From: Bordetella sp. H567
GTDB lineage: Bacteria; Pseudomonadota; Gammaproteobacteria; Burkholderiales; Burkholderiaceae_B
DNA length: 64,000 nt
Reading direction: 5' to 3'
NCBI RefSeq assembly: GCF_001704295.1
Contig: NZ_CP012334.1
Coordinates: 3,918,084-3,982,083, forward strand
The notes beneath the pieces are model-generated. The model did no database searches and was not told where the DNA came from. It was given only the letters and a program-made list of their open reading frames with translations. Of the stretch, positions 59,046 through 64,000 are shown one piece after another. Within the stretch, counting starts at the first letter, position 1, and every line of letters starts with the position of its first letter. The position numbers and the translations under genes are program-made.

Positions 59046-62000
59046 TTATGCGGCCTCGGCCGCGAGCTGAACCGCCGAATCGATATCCACCGCGACAATG
59101 CGGGACACCCCTTGTTCCTGCATCGTAACGCCGACCAGTTGTTTCGCCATCTGCATGGCGATCTTGTTGTGCGAAATGAATAGGAACTGGGTCTGCTCGC
59201 TCATCGTGCTGACCAGGTTGGCATAGCGTTCGGTATTCGCATCATCCAGCGGCGCGTCCACTTCGTCCAGCAGGCAGAACGGCGCGGGATTCAGCTTGAA
59301 CAGCGCGAAGACCAGCGCCGTCGCCGTCAAGGCTTTCTCACCGCCCGACAACAGGTGGATGGTGCTGTTGCGCTTGCCTGGAGGTTGCGCCATCACCTGC
59401 ACGCCCGCATCCAGGATTTCGTCGCCGGTCATCATCAGCTTGGCCTCGCCGCCACCGAACAGCTTGGGGAAAAGCTCGCCGAAATGGCCGTTGACGGTAT
59501 TGAAGGTTTCCTGCAGCAGCTCGCGCGTTTCGCGGTCTATCTTGCGGATGGCGTCCTCCAGCGTTTCGATGGCCGTCAGCAAATCCTGCTGCTGGGCGTC
59601 CAGGAACTCCTTGCGTTCCCGCGACGTGGTCAGTTCATCCAGCGCGGCCAGATTGACCGAACCCAGGCTATCGATCTGCCGGGAAATACGGGTGACTTCC
59701 GACTGCAGCCAATTGGCGCGGCGCCATTCCTCCGGCATCGATTCGAGCGATTGCGCCAGCGCGTCGCGGTCGACTTCCTGGGCGTTCAGCTGTTCGCTGA
59801 ACTGCTCCTCGGCCAGGCGCGCCGCCTGCTCCTGCAGCTGCAGCTCCATGATGCGGGCGCGCCGCGGTTCCAGCGACTGCTCCAGACGGACGCGGTCCTC
59901 GTCGGCGCCGCGCAGCTGGGCCGCCAGGTTGTCCATCTCGATGCGCGCGCGCGCCAAGGCCTCCTCCCGTTCGGCGCGCAGTTCCAGGGCATCCTGCAAC
60001 CCGGCTTGCGACGCCGACGCGTCCAGTTCGAACAATTCGCCCTGCAATTGCTCCAGTTCGGCGCGGGCACGCTGGCTCTGGTCCGCCGCCAACTGCTGAT
60101 TGCGTTGCAGGTCCTGGATGCGCGCCTCGATGCCGCGCTGGGCGAACTCGGATTCGTGCACCGCGCGTTCCAGTTCGCGCAACCGGGCCCGCGCGGCCTC
60201 GGCCTGTTCGGCCAGGGTTTCCCCCTCGATCTCCGCATCGGCAAAACGAGTTTGGTGTTCCGCCAGTTCCTGGTCCAGCGTTTCGAAGCGCACCTCGGCG
60301 TCTTCGCGCGCCGCCCGCAACTCTTCCTCGTGCGCGTTGATTTCGGCCAGGTCCTCGCGCAATCGCGCACCACGTTCGCCCGATTGTTGCGCCTGCTGCT
60401 GCAGCCGGGAATACTCCAATTGGATGTCGTGCACGCGGCGGGTGACTTCGGCCACGCGCTGGCGCGCCGGAACCAGCGCCTGCGATACCTGCTGCCACGC
60501 GGCTTCGCCGCGCGCCACGGCGGCGCGCGACTGGTCCGCGATCAGCTGCTGGGCCTTCAATTCGCGCTGCAGGTTTTCGATTTCCTGCTGCCGCGCCAAC
60601 AGCCCGGCCTGTTCCGAATCCGCCGCGTAGAAGCGGACGCTGTGGGCATCGACCAGATGGCCGTCCTTCACCACATACGCCCCGCCTGCCGGCAGGGAGG
60701 CGCGGGCAGCCAGCGCCTGCGCCAGGCTGTCACCGACGTAGACGTCGCGCAGCCAGTCGTTCATCAGCGTGCGCAAGTCGCCGTCGGCGATGCGCAGCAG
60801 GGCGGTCAGCGGCTGCAGCCCCGGCGCGGCGGCGGGCGCCGGCGCCGCGACCGGTAACTGGTAGAAGGCCAGCCGCGCCGGAGGCGCATCGTCCGCGAAG
60901 GCCTTGGCCCAATCCAGGCTGCGCACTTCCAGCGCCGCCATGCGTTCGCGCAAGGCCGCTTCCAGGGCCGTTTCCCATCCCGGCTCGATATGCAGCTTCT
61001 GCCACAAGCGCCCCAGGCCCGCCAATTCGTGCTTGGCCAGCCACGGCTCCAGCGCGCCCTGCTTCTGGACGTCTTCCTGCAGCTTGGTCAGGGCCGCCAG
61101 CCGGGCTTCCAGCCGCGCCAGCGTCTGGGCTTCCTGCTGCGCGGCGGCCTGCGCACGGGCGCGCTCCGCGTCGGCTTCGGGCAGGCGCGTTTCCAGCGCC
61201 GCCAATTCTTCCTGCGCGGCCTCCAATTGTTCCTGGCCGGAGGCCAAGGCACCGGCCAGTTCCTCCAGCCGCGCAGGATCCGGGGTCTGCAATTCCCGCA
61301 TTTCCTGCTGCACGCGCTCGCGGCGCTGCTCCAGCGCCTGCAACTGGCGGTCGGCATCGCGCTGGCTCTGGGCCACCAGCGCCAGGTCCTGCTCCACCCG
61401 CGCCAACGCGCTGCGCATGGCATCGCGGCCCTGGGCGGCATCGCGCACGCGGGCCTCGACGGCCGGCAGGGCCGCCTGGGCGTCCTCGGCCATCGCGCGC
61501 GCTTCCTGCGCGCGTTCGGTGCCCGCCGCAAGGTCTTCCTCGGCCTGGGCGATCTGTTCGGTGCAGTGCGTCTGCTGCGCTTCCCATTCCTCGATCTGGC
61601 GCGTCAATTGTTCGCGACGCGCCTGTACCCGGTTGCGGGATTCCACCACGTGGCGGATTTCTGCTTCCAGGCGGCTGACCTGGGCATTGGCCTCGTACAG
61701 CTGGCCCTGGGCCGCATGCACCTGGTCGCTGGCCGCGTAGTGGGCCTGGCGGCGCGATTCCAGCGCGGCTTCGCCCGCCCGCAGTTCCGCGACGGCGGCT
61801 TCCAGTTCGTTCTGGGCCCGGTCGATTTCCTGGGTTTTCTTCTGCCGCTCCAGGCGCGCGCCGGATTCCTTCAGGAACCACAAGGCATGCTGCTTGCGCT
61901 CGCCGTCGGCCTGTAATTCGCGGTATTCGCGTGCCACTTCGGCTTGCGCTTCCAGCTTTTCCAGCTGGCTGTTCAGTTCGCGCAGGATGTCTTCGACGCG

Positions 62001-62576
62001 GGTCAGGTTCTCGCGCGTATCGGACAGGCGGTTTTCGGTTTCGCGGCGGCGCTCCTTGTAGCGCGACACACCGGCCGCTTCTTCCAGGAATACCCGCAGT
62101 TCCTCGGGCCGCGCCTCGATCAGGCGATTGATCATGCCCTGGCCGATGATGGCGTACCCGCGCGCGCCCAGGCCGGTGCCCAGGAAGATGTCGTGGATGT
62201 CGCGGCGGCGCACCTGCTGGTTATTGACGAAATAGCTGCTGGTGCCGTCGCGCGTCAGGACCCGCCGCACCGCGATTTCGGCGTAGGTGCTCCATTGCCC
62301 GGCGGCGCGTCCTTCGCTGTTGTCGAACACCATTTCCACGGACGCGCGGGCGGCCGGCTTGCGGTTGCCCGATCCATTGAAGATGACGTCCTGCATGGAT
62401 TCGCCGCGCAGTTCCGATGCCTTGGCCTCGCCCAGCACCCATCGTACGGCGTCGATGATGTTCGATTTGCCGCAGCCATTGGGTCCCACCACGCCGACCA
62501 GCTGGCTGGGGACCGGAATGACCGTGGGATCGACAAACGATTTGAAGCCGGCGAGTTTTAGCTGGGTAAGGCGCAC
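59046..62576 (-). CDS. smc: Chromosome segregation protein SMC
   Basis: A 1176-residue SMC protein. The N-terminal head has Walker A GPNGCGKS (residues 31-38). Two long coiled coils flank a hinge (about residues 500-650). The C-terminal head has the signature LLSGGEKALTATALVFALFK and Walker B PFCLLDEVDAPLDDANTERY. It compacts and separates chromosomes with ScpAB. The start is GTG at 62576 without a clear Shine-Dalgarno; MRLTQLKLAGFKSFVDPT is the usual family start, so it is kept. First gene of smc-zipA-ligA. Confidence 0.95.
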   Translation of the reverse strand: MRLTQLKLAGFKSFVDPTVIPVPSQLVGVVGPNGCGKSNIIDAVRWVLGEAKASELRGESMQDVIFNGSGNRKPAARASVEMVFDNSEGRAAGQWSTYAEIAVRRVLTRDGTSSYFVNNQQVRRRDIHDIFLGTGLGARGYAIIGQGMINRLIEARPEELRVFLEEAAGVSRYKERRRETENRLSDTRENLTRVEDILRELNSQLEKLEAQAEVAREYRELQADGERKQHALWFLKESGARLERQKKTQEIDRAQNELEAAVAELRAGEAALESRRQAHYAASDQVHAAQGQLYEANAQVSRLEAEIRHVVESRNRVQARREQLTRQIEEWEAQQTHCTEQIAQAEEDLAAGTERAQEARAMAEDAQAALPAVEARVRDAAQGRDAMRSALARVEQDLALVAQSQRDADRQLQALEQRRERVQQEMRELQTPDPARLEELAGALASGQEQLEAAQEELAALETRLPEADAERARAQAAAQQEAQTLARLEARLAALTKLQEDVQKQGALEPWLAKHELAGLGRLWQKLHIEPGWETALEAALRERMAALEVRSLDWAKAFADDAPPARLAFYQLPVAAPAPAAAPGLQPLTALLRIADGDLRTLMNDWLRDVYVGDSLAQALAARASLPAGGAYVVKDGHLVDAHSVRFYAADSEQAGLLARQQEIENLQRELKAQQLIADQSRAAVARGEAAWQQVSQALVPARQRVAEVTRRVHDIQLEYSRLQQQAQQSGERGARLREDLAEINAHEEELRAAREDAEVRFETLDQELAEHQTRFADAEIEGETLAEQAEAARARLRELERAVHESEFAQRGIEARIQDLQRNQQLAADQSQRARAELEQLQGELFELDASASQAGLQDALELRAEREEALARARIEMDNLAAQLRGADEDRVRLEQSLEPRRARIMELQLQEQAARLAEEQFSEQLNAQEVDRDALAQSLESMPEEWRRANWLQSEVTRISRQIDSLGSVNLAALDELTTSRERKEFLDAQQQDLLTAIETLEDAIRKIDRETRELLQETFNTVNGHFGELFPKLFGGGEAKLMMTGDEILDAGVQVMAQPPGKRNSTIHLLSGGEKALTATALVFALFKLNPAPFCLLDEVDAPLDDANTERYANLVSTMSEQTQFLFISHNKIAMQMAKQLVGVTMQEQGVSRIVAVDIDSAVQLAAEAA

Positions 62577-62954
62577 AGTATCTGATTGACTGACCGGAGG
62601 GTTGATGGACGCGTGTGAACGGACCTGCCGCGCATTGCAAATCGGCCCCGCGGGGCCGATGCTGACGAACCGGCTCGATGGACCGGCTTTTTTCGGGCCT
62701 TATGATACCCCACCGGATACCCCGCCGGCCGCCCCGGCCGCACGGGGCGCAGCCCATCCGCCGCTTCCCTGGGCCGCTCCGCGGGCCCCGCGCACCCCGA
62801 TGCGGCGCCGCGTCATGGGGCCTGGGCCGGGGCCGCGATCAACGCCGCGCCCCAGGGCGGACGCTATACTCCCTGACACTTTTATTTGGCGCGGGCCTAT
62901 TCATACCGCGGCCGCTGCCGGATACTGACCGGCAACGTGAATGGGGACATCTCT

Positions 62955-64000
62955 TTGAAACGCGGTTTCTTTCTGGTCATGGCGGCGCAGGCCCTGTCCT
63001 CGCTGGCGGACAATGCGCTGTTCATCGCGGCGATCGCCCTCATCCAGGAATTGCGCGGTCCGGACTGGATGGCGCCGGTCATGAAATGGTCCTTTGCGCT
63101 GGCCTACGTGCTGCTGGCCGCTTTTGTCGGCGCCATCGCGGATTCCTACCCCAAGGGCCGCGTGATGTTCGCCACCAACGCCTTGAAGGTCGGCGGCTGC
63201 CTGCTGATGTTTTCCTATGCAAGCCTGGGCGTCGCGCACGCGCATCAAACCTATCTGGTCTGCCTGGCCTACGCGCTGGTGGGCGTCGGCGCGGCCGCCT
63301 ATTCGCCCGCCAAGTACGGCATCGTGACCGAAATGCTGCCGCCCGAGCTCCTGGTCAAGGGCAATAGCTGGATCGAAGGCCTGACGGTCATCTCCATCAT
63401 CCTCGGCACGGTGCTGGGCGGCGCGCTGATTTCGCCCGATGTGTCCGACCTCATCCTGCACCACCCCTGGAGCGCCAAGCTGGTACACACGCCGGCCGAG
63501 GCCGCCATCCTGGTCATCGCCGGCGTCTACCTGCTGGCGTCGGCCGGCAATCTCATCATCCCCAAGACGCACGTACGCTATCCGCCGCAGCAGAAGAACC
63601 CCATCCGGCTCATCTCCACCTTCGGCGGCTACGTGCGCGTGTTGTGGCACGACAAGCTGGGCCAGATCTCGCTGGCCGTCACCACCCTGTTCTGGGGCGC
63701 GGGGGCCACCCTGCAACTGATCGTCATCGAATGGGGCCGCAGCCAGCTGGGCTACCGGCTGGACCAGGCGTCCATCCTGATGGGGATCGCTGCGGTGGGT
63801 ACGGTCATCGGGTCCATCCTGGCCGGGCGCATCCCGTTGCGCAAGGCGCTGAGCGTGCTGCCCGTCGGTGCCGCCATGGGGCTGGTCGTACTGCTGATGC
63901 CTTTGGTGCATACGACCTGGCAGGTGTATGTGCTGCTGCTGGTGGTGGGGGGCTCGGCGGGTTTCTTCGTCGTGCCGATGAACGCGCTGCTGCAGCATCG
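62955..64000 (+). CDS. lplT: Lysophospholipid transporter LplT (5' part)
   Basis: A plus-strand MFS protein that runs off the right end; 348 codons are visible. It starts TTG at 62955 with GGGGA seven bases upstream and reads LKRGFFLVMAAQALSSLADN, then PKGRVMFATNALKVGGCLLM, AAYSPAKYGIVTEMLPPELL and GNSWIEGLTVISIILGTVLG, all LplT landmarks. LplT flips lysophospholipids back across the inner membrane for re-acylation. A GTG at 62937 is an alternative start. TATACT at 62865-62870 may be its -10. The rest of the 378-base gap to smc holds no gene. Confidence 0.93.
   Translation, partial: MKRGFFLVMAAQALSSLADNALFIAAIALIQELRGPDWMAPVMKWSFALAYVLLAAFVGAIADSYPKGRVMFATNALKVGGCLLMFSYASLGVAHAHQTYLVCLAYALVGVGAAAYSPAKYGIVTEMLPPELLVKGNSWIEGLTVISIILGTVLGGALISPDVSDLILHHPWSAKLVHTPAEAAILVIAGVYLLASAGNLIIPKTHVRYPPQQKNPIRLISTFGGYVRVLWHDKLGQISLAVTTLFWGAGATLQLIVIEWGRSQLGYRLDQASILMGIAAVGTVIGSILAGRIPLRKALSVLPVGAAMGLVVLLMPLVHTTWQVYVLLLVVGGSAGFFVVPMNALLQH

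Noticed and set aside
62014-62757. Small open frames upstream of and inside the smc start region
   Set aside because: They overlap the conserved SMC N-terminal head in other frames or on the opposite strand.
62678-63367. 229-codon open frame at the lplT start
   Set aside because: Wrong frame; the lplT frame from TTG 62955 carries all family motifs.

Overview
The window is high-GC betaproteobacterial chromosome. It fits Bordetella or a close Alcaligenaceae relative such as Achromobacter. The support is the 16S/23S sequence, a Par27-type periplasmic parvulin gene, several Bug/TctC solute receptors, the smc-zipA-ligA block and the general gene style. No phage, integron, IS element or CRISPR array is seen. 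The genus is inferred from recognition; no search was run.

Layout. 1-7.2 kb: the 3' end of a prpD-like methylcitrate dehydratase gene, two unknown small proteins, two glutathione S-transferases, a LysR regulator divergent from a DHA2-type drug exporter, a YidJ-like acetyltransferase and YchJ. 7.2-13.05 kb: a complete minus-strand rRNA operon (promoter, boxA, 16S, tRNA-Ile(GAT), tRNA-Ala(TGC), boxA, 23S, 5S, terminator). 13.05-13.68 kb: a gene-free stretch with degenerate short repeats. 13.7-15.9 kb: a carboxymuconolactone decarboxylase-like protein, a small DUF1127-like protein and a third GST. 16.1-21.8 kb: a minus-strand operon for a polyamine-type ABC importer (Tat-exported binding protein, ATPase, two permeases) that also encodes a class I glutamine-amidotransferase-like enzyme; the first permease carries three in-frame 81-bp repeats at its N-terminus. 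22-30.3 kb: a large MscS-type channel, a Bug receptor divergent from a LysR regulator, a lytic-transglycosylase-like lipoprotein and aconitase B.

30.3-38.2 kb: repeat elements, a candidate Fur box, a TonB-dependent siderophore receptor, a LysR regulator, selA, then an SMR exporter / AhpD-like / MocR module, then the selenocysteine tRNA gene selC. Only the first few codons of selB seem to survive after selA. 38.2-46.3 kb: a minus-strand catabolic operon (class II aldolase, Bug receptor, amidohydrolase) diverges from a plus-strand IclR-OPT transporter-DUF1177-AroM-peptidase E operon that looks like a peptide uptake and cleavage system. 46.4-51.3 kb: a branched-chain amino-acid-type ABC importer with a fused LivM-LivG. 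51.4-53.5 kb: the biotin ECF transporter bioMNY.

53.5-64 kb is conserved housekeeping DNA: msrB-yciB-bolA-parvulin on the plus strand, a bidirectional terminator, ligA, zipA and smc on the minus strand, and the 5' part of lplT running off the right edge. A dispersed palindromic repeat occurs four times, each copy or pair just after a stop codon (after acnB twice, after the OPT gene, after bioN).
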